Source of the DNA: Kappaphycus alvarezii
Taxonomy: Eukaryota; Rhodophyta; Florideophyceae; Gigartinales; Solieriaceae
Length of the DNA: 64,000 bases
Assembly (NCBI GenBank): GCA_002205965.3
Contig: NADL03000134.1
Coordinates: 124,001-188,000 of the forward strand
Reading direction: 5' to 3'
Made by a program: the position numbers and the translations under genes. Positions 44,766 to 55,960 of the stretch are shown one piece after another. Positions within the stretch are counted from its first letter, which is position 1; each line of letters opens with the position of its first letter. Under the pieces are notes generated by a model, which did not search any database, was not told the DNA's origin, and saw only the letters and a program-made list of their open reading frames with translations.

Positions 44766-45092
44766 GACATATCGTAAGGCTTTTTAATGAGGGACGCATT
44801 GTAGGGATGGGTACTATTCAGGTGAGGTCCAAGATCCCTCTTTGCTGAAGAGAAGTATTCATGGATTTACGTTAAGAGAATTCGAAATTGCAGGACAAGA
44901 TCTAATGTGCATCTATAATGTTAGAATTTCTCAGGGAATGGGTTCCCTGCTATATCCAGACAATTTTGGAGGAATAGAGTGTATTCAAGTAACACTTGGT
45001 GAAATAGGCGCCATCTCAAAGAGATGGCGCCAAAGAGATGGCGCCTATTTCACCAAGTGTTACTTGGGATCTCAAAGAAATGGAACCTGATA
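44766..45092 (+). pseudogene. Unrecognised ORF between methyltransferase and TIR
   Basis: The stretch encodes GRIVGMGTIQVRSKIPL and, after a shift, IHGFTLREFEIAGQDLMCIY to LYPDNFGGIEC. The layout vaguely recalls the small beta-rich domain at the C-terminus of some plant and algal transposases, but I cannot confirm it. It could also be the end of the methyltransferase gene's neighbour. A fold-back duplication lies at its end. Confidence 0.35.
44986..45066. repeat. Perfect 32-bp inverted repeat (hairpin)
   Basis: The left arm 44,986-45,017 (CAAGTAACACTTGGTGAAAT then AGGCGCCATCTC) is matched exactly by 45,035-45,066. The 17-base loop holds another copy of GAGATGGCGCC. The exact match in an otherwise decayed region means it formed recently, probably by a template switch that copied the ORF backwards. 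Confidence 0.9.
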
Positions 45093-45419
45093 GTTAGCGG
45101 GATCTCCTCATAAGCATAGTATCCATAACAAAGACAGAGTTACATGTTGGAAAAACAGAACTGGTTTCGATATAGTTTTCACTACAGCTTAGCCCATAAG
45201 AAAGTATTTTCCATCACGTTTCGCCAACATCTTGACCTACCGGTACATGGGGATTACATAGCCCCGATACGCTACCACCACGGCCACGGGCCAGCTGACC
45301 CGCGTAAAGGTCTATTCTCGCAAGGCCGCCGGTGGCGCTGAGCTCACTGGTGCAGCAAAGGTCCAGATAATTCAGTCATAACTGTAAGGAGTTTGTTCCT
45401 CCTAAAATATTTGCACACA
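45093..45419. other. Transposon right part, no gene recognised
   Basis: A short + strand frame at 45,144-45,341 shows no motif I know. A GC-rich patch (45,260-45,360) contrasts with its surroundings. Confidence 0.35.
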
Positions 45420-45500
45420 TGTTCTCTACTGTACTCCATTGTACTCCACTGTAATCCACTATCTTGAACTGTGCTCCAGTTTACTGCACTGTACTCTACT
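45420..45500. repeat. Right subterminal GTAC array
   Basis: Eight or so copies of a degenerate CTGTACTCCA unit, for example ACTGTACTCTACTGTACTG. On the opposite strand it mirrors the left array at 32,026-32,110. Confidence 0.65.
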
Positions 45501-45546
45501 GTACTGTTTCTGCAATGTAGATTCTGAAATTGAGTAAATGGTTGTT
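45501..45546 (-). repeat. Right terminal inverted repeat
   Basis: Read on the - strand it begins AACAACCATTTACTCAATTT, includes CAGAATC and ends GCAGAAACAGTAC, matching the left repeat. AATG (45,547-45,550) follows outside. Confidence 0.85.
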
Positions 45547-45550
45547 AATG

Positions 45551-46560
45551 ACCGAAAGTTATCTCACATGTGCTGCGTAGTTTTCTCGGCATCATTAAAA
45601 GTTCTGGATGAAAAAGCGACTGGTCATCTAAAACTTGTTTCCTGCTGTTCCAGCACTGCGCAAATTTCATATTGTGAAGCATATGTGGCTACGTAGATAG
45701 GCAGTGTAGCATCGAAATTTCTGAGAACTAGAGCGCTGCAAAATAGTTGTTTGAGTACTTTGAAAGCATCATCTTGGGGGCGGCCCCATTGAAAATTGAC
45801 ATTTTTCATCAATTCTGTCGGAGATTTAGCAAGTATTGAACAAAATTTCACGAATCTCCGGTAGAAATTGACAGAACCAAGAAAATATTGTACTTTTTGC
45901 TTATTCTTTGGTATTAGCCATTCCATGACTGCACTTATCTTATTTGGACCAACAGAAATACTGCTTTGAGAAATAGTGTGTCCAAGGTACTCCACTTTTG
46001 TAACTCCAAGAACGCATTTAGATAATTCACCAAACAAACTTTCCTTTCTGAAGATTTCGGGCAAAGTTCGAATATGATCCAAGGGATCTTTCTATGTCTT
46101 TCTGTAGATAAGACTTTCATCCAGATAGAAGATCACAAGTGAGTCGAACTGGACCTTGAAATTTTCATTCATTAGGTTCGTGAAAGTATATAGGGCATTG
46201 GAGAGTCTAAATGGCAAAGCAAGAAATTCAAAGTGATCGTATCGTGTCCTGAAGGACGTAAATGGATTCTAATCTTCGTGTAGTCTAATCTGGTGATAGC
46301 AAGATCTAAGATCGAATTTGCTGAAGTAGTTTTTTCATTCAAACTGGTCGAAAATATCGTCAATTGGTGGTAAGGGGTAACTGTTTCCAAATTAGTCTAT
46401 TTAAGGCTTTTTAATAAACAGACATCTGTATAACATAACCTTTTTTGCTCAAGAATAGATTCTGAGCTATCTAAAGGCTCTAACACGGTCGAATAAACTC
46501 AGTTTCTAGTAGCTCGTTCAAAACTTTTCAAATTTTTAACGCCTTTCTTTCAGAAAGTGT
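45551..46560 (-). pseudogene. Chromovirus RT and start of RNase H
   Basis: From 46,560 down, broken frames recall VTPYHQLTIFSTS (PPIDDIF-like), FDLR and YDHFEFLALPF-like residues, and a damaged catalytic stretch near 46,140. An open frame (45,624-46,082) has SKCVLGVTKVEYLGHTIS and GSVNFYRRFVKF, the RT end, then LPIYVATYASQYEICAVLEQ and VAFSSRTFNDAEK, the RNase H start. The last RNase H residues before the insertion are NYAAHVR. It continues at 31,976. Confidence 0.85.
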
Positions 46561-47480
46561 ATAGATATCTCTCTTCTGCGTTATTTCTCCTTCCTATAAT
46601 ACTGTTTCAAAGTTCTGCTTTCTCCTTGGTGGAGAAAACCTTGGAAAATTCTCTACAAATGCATCTGCAGATGTTCGAAAACGTTTTGTACGTATCGAGG
46701 GTAATCTGGTGCTCTTGGCTCACTGGAACGTAAACGTCTAAGTGAAACTGCAAATAACTCATTTTTTCATCTAAAACACTAACTGCGGTACTAAAAGATA
46801 CAATTGGACTAAATTAGGCATCATCAACAATAACTACGAATGAATTTCCATTATGTTCGAATTTCACCTTGTTATTAAGAAAATGAAGGGGAAAAAGAAG
46901 AATGATGCGTTATTTTTTGTGGGCAAGTGCGCACTACACAGGACCTCGGTTTCCGCTAGACGGAAGATTCCGGGGAATAGCTGAACCAATTGCCCACTCA
47001 AGCGAGAAAGGGACCTTAAGAAAACTCCACCACCTAAACCAAGTATTCAGGAGCTTTAAACAACTCTCGCTGCAAGCAAAAAGACTTGGAGATATTGACT
47101 GCGGCAAAATCGGCGAGAACGCCGGAGTAACGAGCTTGACGACCAGCCCGCAGGGCTGTGAAGACAACAAACCCCTCGCAGTCCGTCAAAATGACGGCGT
47201 AATGAATCGCGGTAGGGTACGGTGGACTTCGCAAACCTTGTTCGAGTAGTAGAGCCATTCTTGTACACCTTTACAATTTCATCTCACGTGCGCTGGGGGC
47301 GCGGAGATGCAATCTGTTACAGTACAAAGGTAATAATAAATCAACGTGCAGCTGTACTCTATGTACTGTAACAAAATGCAGCACTGTGCATTTATATTTG
47401 AGTGCGTTAGCTGAGTTGGTATTTGGATCACACTCTGTTAGGATACTCTTATCTATCTTGTATATGATGGTCTGCGATAG
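46561..47480. other. Protease-RT gap with GC-richer insert
   Basis: In the chromovirus this should link protease to RT. Bases 46,900-47,270 have a different composition and hold overlapping frames of 115 codons (+) and 78 and 74 codons (-) that I do not recognise. They may be a further small insertion. Confidence 0.35.
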
Positions 47481-47499
47481 TTAATACCTTGGCGATACA

Positions 47500-48990
47500 G
47501 TGTAAAAACCTACGGACGATACCCATAACCACTGTGTAACACAATCCACTCGATGTTGCCATCGACAAGAACGTTGCAGCAAGAGCTCTGCAGTTGATAA
47601 TAAGGCAATTGATTTTCGTACCATGCGAAGCTCACGATTTTTTCCAAGAATTGCATCATAACGCTTCAACGGGCTTACGGCAAAATACAGCGGTTCAATA
47701 TGGGCCGTAGTCAGTACAATGGTGGCAGCAATAATTAATTATTGAATTATCTGAGTTGCGCTGTTAGCCATTTCAGTCAGATCTATGGAATCTCTGGTCC
47801 CTATTTGATGTTTCTTGTAGAACGATTCACACAGAAAGTTGATCTCATCAACAAGGTCTATAAGGAGCTTTGCTGGCTCACCAGCAACTATACCCTTGAT
47901 ATTTGAGCGGCCTTGTGATTTCTCTCAAGTGCCGGGCAGAATGTTTCAATGGACGTTAAATTCGATGTTATGGTGGGTAAAATGGATCATTTTGTTTGCT
48001 TCAACGATAAATCTTGGGTTTCTTTCCATAAGTCAAGTGTTCTAATGGTTCATCAATTAAAGGGACTGACTGGGGATCTTCAATCAGTTCCTCCGGGTTT
48101 TTGGACAGTTCTTAGCCATGCTGCCTTTCTGTCTGCGCCTGAGATAGAGACCTTCGCGCTTACGTCTTTCACGTTCTTCTTTGCCAAGCTTTAATAAACT
48201 GAGAGTGTTATTTTTCAGCCCCAGTATCATTTCTAGGTTCCCAATTTCCTCTGGTACTGGACTGCAGTTTCAAGACAAAGAGCTTCCATTTCAATTCTTC
48301 TCTCTGAATAATTTGGTAGGTTACCGGTTCCAGAACGCCAATAGGCTGATTCCAATCGCTCTGAATCTCTCATGAGGTAGGCTTGACGTTTTCTTTGTTG
48401 CAAAACAAGTCCCAGATAGAGGGCTTTAAACCGCGAGAATAACGATCTACCTGGTCTTTACCTCCAATTTCGTGCATATCCAATATAATTTTGTTTGTGG
48501 TCTTCTTTGAAGGTAAGAACATCATTGACTTGTTTCGAGCGAGCTAGCTGGTCTTGAGCGATCTTCTCTTTGTTCAATGTTTCAAAAAGCTAGATCAAGG
48601 CACACTATATGGTCTGCCAAGAACTTATTCTTTCCATTCTTCTGATTTTGGAGTGGACCATCCGCCACTCAGGGGATTTCCCAGCCAAGAAGGTGAATGC
48701 TATATGCAGGAGTCCGCTGCCATCTTTTCATCGAGGTAGTTGTCCATCTGAAGACACCAGCTCCAATTTTGATCCATTTCCAGTGAATGTAGTTGGCTTG
48801 TTTTTCTTTGGGACAGACTGACTATCCAAGGTACATTACTTAACGAACTGGCCTTGATTCGGGCTTTTACCAGTTCAGACTCTAAAAAATACCATTTGCT
48901 CTGCAATAGAAAACTATGATCTGTGTGCGACAATGCAGCTATTTTCATACTCAAGATTCTGCTGCAGCTGATACACCATTTGTATAAGGG
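47500..48990 (-). pseudogene. Chromovirus gag and protease
   Basis: The gag part (about 48,990-48,000) has KDQVDRYSRGLKPSIWDLFC (48,405-48,464), a capsid phrase, and RRRQKGSMAKNCPKT (about 48,107-48,150), a zinc knuckle whose first cysteines have become Arg. The protease part has AKLLIDLVDEINFLCESFYK (47,803-47,868), where the catalytic DSGA-type motif reads DLVD, and then LYFAVSPLKRYDAILGKN (about 47,640-47,690), the usual link to RT. Many stops are present. Confidence 0.7.
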
Positions 48991-49274
48991 GCTCTAGGGT
49001 GACTTTCGGCTGATCCATAGCTCTTAGGTGCACAAAGGAAGTAAAAGTGCCTGGCCTGGTATGTGAGAGGAGTTTTTGATCTTGGACGTGTACAAGAGTT
49101 GATATTTGTACACGGTTTCTGAAACTGGAGTAGCAAAAAGTCGCTTAGATGGTTCTCGGGCTAATTGCACTCGATATGAAGCCTAAATCAGGCCAATTTT
49201 TTAAAATTACAGCAATCATTATTGAAAAAAGGTGCTTTAATCTGGTGGCTCTCCTCGCATTTTCAAATTCCGGT

Positions 49275-49345
49275 CCTTCTGACCTAGTGGTTATGTGTAA
49301 GTAGCTACTGGTGAAGTGTTCGCGGGTTCAAATCGGCGAGGAGTT
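49275..49345 (+). other. tRNA-like or SINE-like segment with A and B boxes
   Basis: GACCTAGTGGTTATG (49,281-49,295) resembles a tRNA A box, and GGGTTCAAATC (49,323-49,333) a B box, at normal spacing. The T stem does not pair, so it is not a working tRNA. A tRNA-derived SINE head or tRNA pseudogene is possible. Confidence 0.35.
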
Positions 49346-49579
49346 CTTATAAACAGCCTTCTCTGGAGTAAGGATTGAAGCCAGTCACGTCGGGTGCGTT
49401 ATTGTAGCCCTTCTTCCGATTCTTGTTTTACGGTGGTTGTCCTATCTAGGTCCTGATGTCGATCTGGACTTATACTTTTAGTTCCTACTACTAGGATCTG
49501 ATGGCATTATAGGAAAGCTTGCTATCAAAGCGGAATCGTGAACGCAATACACAACGGAGTCGATTGAGAAAAGAAATTA

Positions 49580-50100
49580 TTGTTATTTTTCCTTTTTGTT
49601 GCTCAAACGCAAGCTGTACTAAATAAAAGAAAGTTATACTCATGGCCCCTGACTGTGCGTCGATTCTGGGCCCCGTTATGGTGGCGGACAAGGTCTTGTA
49701 TACCGAGCACCTCAACATTGCAGTCTTTGCACTTGTACACCTTGCTTGCATGGCAGATGTCACGACGGAACGGAGTTGCTCGAACTACTTAATGCGACTG
49801 CAATTGACTGGGCAAAGACGGCAACGAAATGCAGAAGACTTCGGATTCTTGTTCATCCAAGGCCTTTTCGAGGCCAGCGAATTCGATGGTTCCACACCCG
49901 TTGAATCGAAACAGAACAGGCGTTTGATAGCACTTGAAGCCTTCTCGAAGGAGACCTTGAACTTTTCGATAGCCTTGACGACTTTGGGACGATTAGACGC
50001 GACGCGAGGGCTTTCTCGGGACCAAGGGTAAGGACTGAAGACCGGTCGATGGGGATAGGGCAAACGATCGACAAGGGGTGTGAAGCTCCTCAACCATAAC
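49580..50100 (-). pseudogene. Region with C2H2-like zinc finger motifs
   Basis: The - strand encodes SSAFRCRLCPVNC in one frame and, after a shift, YKCKDCNVEVLGIQDLVRHH in another (about 49,660-49,740), which resembles a U1/matrin-type C2H2 finger. It lies between the chromovirus 5' LTR and gag. It may be an insertion, a captured host exon or an N-terminal extension of gag. The + strand frame 49,642-50,031 is its shadow. Confidence 0.35.
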
Positions 50101-50385
50101 AAGGGACATGCTTCTGGATCTGAAAGTGTTCGGGGTAATACGAGATCATGGCCTGAAAGATGGCGTAGCCCGGTGTATTAGGCTACTCGGGTCTACGTCG
50201 GGCGAAGTATGCGAGCGAGGCTCTCAGGGGCAACGGACGAGGAGCAGTCTTGTGATCTTCTTCCTCGCCAATAGATACGCACTCAAGTTTAGTCTCTGTT
50301 TCCAATCTGTAGCTGAAATAGGTCTAGTAGAGATTTTTATCCCAGCTGTGGGATTGTAAAAAACACAATGAGGCACAAATTACTT

Positions 50386-50397
50386 GCTATGATACCA
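50386..50397 (-). promoter_or_regulatory. Primer-binding site, initiator-Met-like
   Basis: TGGTATCATAGC on the - strand lies three bases inside the 5' LTR. It differs by one base from TGGTATCAGAGC, the common initiator-methionine primer site of LTR elements. Confidence 0.7.
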
Positions 50398-50400
50398 CTT

Positions 50401-50911
50401 TGTGGACTAATAAGCACACACGAGCAGATACAGCTTGCACTGTGGTTGAAAATTTGGTTGAGGCTGGCATGGTTAAACCAGCCGCTCCAAACCAGGGTTT
50501 TTGTAGCCTACAGGCAGCCACATACCAAAGGACATGTAGTCCAACAGTAGCTTATGAAAACGTTTCTCGTAAAAAGCCCTGACGGCATCGTAAGTAGCGC
50601 TTTCAGAATTGTAGTCGGCACGAGTGAAATATCCTGACAATATGTAAGACGTAAATTGATCCAAATTGCATGGGATAGCAAGGCAACCTTTGATTGGTTA
50701 AGTAGAGATAAATATAACAGTGTGTAACTCGCTAGTAGCTATTCTAAGTGTACGAATGGGTCAAGCGCTGTGTTCAGAGCTGTGAGTAAAAGTATGAAGA
50801 CATCAAAGTGCCTAGTAGCCCATTTTGTAAGCTTACCGGTGATTTGAATCTAGTGTACAGACATGCAGTAACTCGTTTAAAGCCATAAGGCATGTTAAGT
50901 GAAATACAACA
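50401..50911 (-). repeat. Chromovirus 5' LTR
   Basis: 511 bp with TG...CA ends (TGTTGTATTTC and CTAATCCACA-like edges on the - strand). It aligns with 29,713-30,228 over its whole length, with clear divergence. It gives the upstream limit of the chromovirus. Confidence 0.78.
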
Positions 50912-51439
50912 CCAGTACGTAATTTCCTTCAGAATTATTCAATTTATTGTCAACATCATACTGAAGAGAGAATTATCGGCATCTTCATGTCAGCAAGCCC
51001 ATAGTTACAGCTCATTATGGTTACCATCTCACCCACATCCAACTTGTAATCGAAGAGAGGCCGAGTCTTGGCCAGCTATTGCAATATTTATGTCTACATT
51101 TTATATGTCTCAGTTCTGAAGGTACCGGTTTGCAAAAAAAATAGTGTGGATAAAATTTTCTGGAAGAGGGCGTAATTTGGGTACTGTATTTTAATTTTTA
51201 TGATTTCAGGTATACAAGAGTGTCAAATTCATGGCATTATTTTTTTCGAAAATCTGCAATAATTGAGGGCAGCAGATGCTAGGCTGCCGAGGTTACTAAG
51301 CTCAATCGTGGGACACTATGTAAGTCAATTCAATTCTGTCACAGCGGTGTTGAGCTGTAAGGATAATCCTTAACATTTCCTTTCAATTAATTTCCTTCTA
51401 TTCGAAATCGTCCACAAAATTCCCTTTAAAACATTTCAT
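50912..51439. other. No gene recognised
   Basis: AT-rich flank to the right of the chromovirus. Confidence 0.35.
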
Positions 51440-51813
51440 GTTTATTCGGTATGTTTGTTTGAGACTGTAAGGATGGCTGAAAGTCTATGTAAGCTGAGTA
51501 AAGTACATTTTACAGGAGAGAGACAGCTAGTTGGGAGACAAATTCCCACAATTTCAGAGATTGAAAGTTATCTTCTGCTTTCAGAGATTGAAAGTTATCT
51601 TTCTGCCCAATAAATATTTCTTTGAAGCTATTTTCTGAGTATATGTCTTGGACTCTGTCTTTTCTATACTCACTTTCGGCCCCTTGCTCCCCTTCCTTAT
51701 TCATCCCTTGTCGCTACCAAAACCATATTTCGGTAGCACTCTTGTCGCTTGAAACATACTCTTCTTGGAATAGCGGGCTCTGAGAATATTATCCTCTGGA
51801 GAATTACTCCCAA
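51440..51813 (+). repeat. LTR-D: diverged Gypsy LTR, right part
   Basis: Matches the Gypsy LTR 3' half: TATGTTTGTTTGAGACTGTA, GTCTATGTAAGCTGAGTAAA (TATA region) and GGTAGCACTCTTGTCGCTTG. It carries a tandem copy of TTTCAGAGATTGAAAGTTAT. Probably an old solo LTR whose left half is lost or unrecognisable. Confidence 0.65.
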
Positions 51814-54800
51814 CAAGTACTTAGCTCCTTTCAAGATACATAGAAGACGAAAAGCTTCCAACGTACAAGTATGCTAATTAGCCTATTAAAAAATAATTCC
51901 ATACCTACCGCCTTGGGATTTATGTTCCACGGGAAGAGACTGTGTAAAGGTTAATAACATTGAAGATTTGATGGTGTTAAATGATGCATCTATCAATGAA
52001 GAATCATTGAACAATATATGCTCCAGGTTCGACGTGGTCCAAAAATCTCCAACAGAGGTAGATTGTATCAAAATTGTTGCGAACGAGGAAGCAGAGAGAA
52101 AAATAATAATGTTGGCATCAAATTGCAGCTAACCTTACTGACGCTTAAATATTCTCTCGCTTATTACACAGAACCTCTACAAATTCTAAAGAGTTCTCCA
52201 TGCTCGGGACCTCACTTTAGCGGTGGATTATAACAAGTCAGAAGGTTTTCTTACCAAAGGGGTTCCTTAATACGAAGAGTACTTCGATGGGCTCATTAGA
52301 TATGTGTTCGACCGGTACCGAGAAATATTTTCGAATATGAGCTCCACATAGTATATCACACAGCAGCAGCGGAGCTAAAGTGAATCTTATGCAGCTGATG
52401 CCACGATAAACAACTCAAGGTGAACTTAACACTGGCTGCACGTATGAAAATTATTTCGCGTCCACGAAGATCAATGTTTGCGCAGTTGATATTGAAGCAA
52501 ACACCTTGGCCTGGACGCCCTTCAGAGCCTAGGTAAGTAAGTCTTCCAATGTCACTAGTACGCAATGGTCTGAGAAAGTGGACAGGCGATACGGTCATTC
52601 ATAAATTAATGGGGGGGGCCGAGAGATTCACAGGAGGCTAACGGGTAGAAGAAATCTAAAATTTCGATTCATCCGAATGAGAATGAAAGCGCACTATTGG
52701 AATCATTCCATCTCTTTTTTATCCGAAAAGTGCATTATCATTTGAAACGGGATCTTCTCTAAATAAAGGCCATTTTTGAAGCAAAAGGCTGTGGAAAAAG
52801 AAAAGCCGTGACCAAAATGGGGAAAGAGGGGAGTTTCAATTACTTTACTGAAAATGTGTCCCATAGCCGCACATGGGATGTCAAGGAAATATAAAATGAC
52901 CAAAAGGAGACCGCTCTGAAAAAAACATAAAATGGGTCACATATTAAAGTAAAAGGAGAAATATAGCCTTGCAGAACCAAAAGGCCATTTTCTAGTGTTA
53001 GGTGGAGGCCTGTCGTAATAGAACACCCACGTGCGGCGCTTGGTTGGAAATTTGAGAGAAGGAAACCATCAATCGATCACCTGAAACTTGATAGGTATAT
53101 CTTATCCGAGAAAAAGACAGACATAAATGGTAACCTTTTTCTACGGTATAGTTTTCAAATGATTTTAGGCCATTACATTGTAAAATTTCTATATTGGAAT
53201 GATATAATGGTGAAAATTACTAAACATCCGGCGAATGAAACATATGATCACTCGTTTTCTTGGATTTAGCTTAGCGGGTCTATGCATAATTCAAACAATT
53301 TGGGCTGCAAATCTTTCCAGTATCTGAAAATCATAGTGTAGGCACACTTCTATATGAACAGCAAATATACCCTTACAGATCCCCTTTTACATTTCGTTAT
53401 TCTCACGGTCCTAGATTCTATTTCTTTCTATCAGATCTATCTTTGAGTATGTAATTTTCCCGAAAGTACTATAAGCTCGCCCATAGAGTACAACAGCCTC
53501 CCTTTTGCGCTTCTGCTATATTAATCTTTAACATTTTGTCCTCCGTCTTCATCAAAATAGTTTCGATACTAACTAGAAACGTCCAGCTCCTGACATACGT
53601 TAATCCAATCAGCTGTTATACTTCAGCCCATTCGACATCAACGCAGACTTTGGACATTTCACTTCTAGATTTCACGCTCATTTAACGTATTAATGACCAA
53701 AGTATATGCAGCACTACTTTTATTTACTCGGAAAGATTTTTAAAGTATATGATTATGTTCCCATATATCTAGCTTAATTTAAACTTGCGGTTTACCGTGT
53801 TCTGAAGAACAAAGTTTACATGATATTTGTTTGAACCGATTGTTCGACCGTTCAACCGCGTTATAATAGCAAAAAATGCAAGCTAATTTATAATTATCAC
53901 TCATCACAACTGATGCAAATACTGTTATCCAATCACATCTCGAAAAATCCGGAGAGACTACAGTTTTGACACTCCAAATTCCAGCTTTTTCGTTCTATTT
54001 TGGAGTTCTAAGTGTGCTCATTGGACAAAGTGGCGATTTAGCTCGCCTCTAACATTTGTATTTGTTACTTTGCTTACATGACTTTTATGAAGTGCAGGAA
54101 CGTAGATATTTCTCATGAAATATCCCACTATTTGCAACTATTCTGTCATTTGAGCCCTTGAAATAGCATAAATCCTAGTAATGGATCTAAGTTTTATTTT
54201 TGACTTTCCACTCTGAAATGAATTTGCAGGTGGATGGTTAAGCTTTTTGGCACTTATAACAACTCTTGCAATGTGACACAGCTACGGATTCAACGTTTTA
54301 TAGACGTGACCAGTCACTTCTATATTAAGACATAGATAAGTTGGGCGGGTATTCTCTGTCTCATGAAAAAATATGCTGCAGCAAAGTGTTCCTCCAATGC
54401 AGCGTATATTACGTCTGGACTTGAACCTGATTTGTGATATAATCCTGGTTGGCTTTTTGTCCTTTTCAGATCCTTGAATGTACATAAATGCCCTTTTCAT
54501 CGTCAAATAGCGGTACTGCATCTCTTATCAGTACATCACTCAAATTTACTATGGTTTTACCGATTGTGACCCTCTTTTTCACGTCTTTTATTTGTATTTT
54601 AATATCTTTCGGGTAATCACTAATCAACCGTAAGCTAGGAGGCAATCCTTGACGAGAAACCAGATTCACCTATCTCTAATCACTTTATGTTAATTGCTTC
54701 GAACATCGGTAGATGTATTTAATATGACATTCAGGTTTACAACTCCAAATAGGTTCCAGCCAATCCATACACCTTAACAAAGAAGCCGCCATTTTCCACT

Positions 54801-55079
54801 GTTTGTAAAACTACCACGTAATATACAGTATATCTTACGTGGACTTGGGCCGGTATTCACACATCGAGTGGTAATAGTAAGCTTTTATTGAATCTAGTAG
54901 AATTTGTTGCATCAAATTTAATCGAAAGCTATCTGTTTGTGAGGAGGATGTTTTAGTAGTACAAAACAACCCCACACCATAGTAATCGCGGACATCTGAA
55001 AGCGGGTATTGATTCCTCAACATGTATAACCTTGATTACGTTATGGGTCCAAAATACCTCGCCAGCCTGTAATCAGTTC
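51814..55079. other. AT-rich region, no gene recognised
   Basis: No family could be named. Short frames at 52,018-52,233 (+), 52,356-52,598 (-) and 54,466-54,669 (-) lack known motifs. It may include old host intergenic DNA or decayed 5' parts of the copia element. Confidence 0.35.
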
Positions 55080-55960
55080 ACTACTTGAGCCGTGGGAAAA
55101 AATGAAGACAAAGGAAGTATTCCTCTATTGGATGTTAATTCAGAATGTAGGGTATAACGTGTCCGTATTGAAGTTTTTTGCGGCGCTAAGGAAATTTGCA
55201 ACTTTATGAAAACTGCGAACCCTCACTGCACAGACACGATCTATTTCAAGAAATTCGAGATGAACTGTGAGAAGGCGTCGAATCTGATCGCTGCAAACTC
55301 AGAAACAGAGTTTCGATAGATTCATTTCTTGTTTTCGGGAGGCTTTTTCAGGTAGATCTAATTTGTGTTCCAACAGCAAAGACAGCCAAAAAGTTCCCCG
55401 ATGCTCAAGCGACTCGATATATGGCTCACAATCAACAGCAATGAAAATCGGCAAAATGAATGACATGACATTTTGGATGAGTTATACTTTCATGAAGAAT
55501 GACGTTTACCCTCCATTTTGACAGGATGGCCGCCTTCGTAAACCAACTGAGTAGTATGAGAAGCTCAATTTCGGAAGAGCTCATTATACCGCTTTTATAG
55601 CATCTATTGAAGCACCTGATCTGGCTGTCATCACAGCAACTATAAAAACACAGACTGATGAAAAGGTTGAACAGTAAACCGTGGCGGTTCGTCTGTTTGA
55701 GGAACGTAGAGATCTGAATTCCAATTTACTGAAACAAGAGTGCGAAATGTCTTCTACTGACAAGAGTAGTCCTAATTACGCAAGGTAGATGCGGAAGAAG
55801 GCCGAGAGGAAGGGAAGGGGTGGCTATGAGCTAGTGTTCAAAGAACGCATTGGTACAAAGCAGTAGAGATGGAGGAAATTTCGAAGAACTTTGTGACGCC
55901 TGCTTTGCCTGTCATCGTACTTGGAGTCTGAGCATGTTTTCGATCGGATCCAGAACTGGA
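55080..55960 (+). pseudogene. Copia gag (UBN2-type) relic
   Basis: Across several frames the + strand reads MAAFVNQLSSMRSSISEELI, ASIEAPDLAVITATIKTQTD and TVAVRLFEERRDLNSN, the end of a UBN2-type Gag. A degenerate zinc-knuckle area follows (GYELVFKERI, near 55,825). It is cut at about 56,054 by the 1-kb repeat. It may belong with the copia RT at 62-64 kb on the same strand. Confidence 0.6.

Larger units (their letters stand above)
31981..45546. mobile_element. 13.6-kb DNA transposon with TIRs, DUF7869 and ParB-methyltransferase genes
   Basis: Bounded by inverted repeats (31,981-32,025 and 45,501-45,546) and an AATG duplication, it sits inside the chromovirus RNase H. Its core seems to be the left end (to about 32,300) plus 38.2-45.5 kb. 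That core holds a DUF7869-like gene on the - strand and a ParB-like/methyltransferase gene on the + strand, divergently arranged. The stretch 32.3-38.2 kb is LINE fragments, probably later insertions, so the original element may have been about 7-8 kb. A 4-bp duplication is known for Sola, Ginger and some Academ elements; I cannot place it further. Confidence 0.8.
29713..50911 (-). mobile_element. Old chromovirus (Ty3/gypsy) interrupted by a 13.6-kb transposon
   Basis: The - strand order is 5' LTR (50,401-50,911), primer site (50,386-50,397), gag (about 48,990-47,900), protease (47,880-47,640), RT (46,560-45,640), RNase H start (45,640-45,551), insertion (31,981-45,546), RNase H end (31,976-31,750), integrase (31,650-30,700), chromodomain (30,460-30,285), purine tract and 3' LTR (29,713-30,228). 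The two LTRs differ at perhaps a fifth of positions, so the element is old. Flanks CTAGC (29,708-29,712) and CCAGT (50,912-50,916) may be a decayed 5-bp duplication. Without the insertion it is about 7.6 kb. Confidence 0.8.

Noticed and set aside
49642..50031. 129-codon + strand ORF as a host gene.
   Set aside because: The opposite strand shows zinc-finger-like motifs, and the + frame has none.
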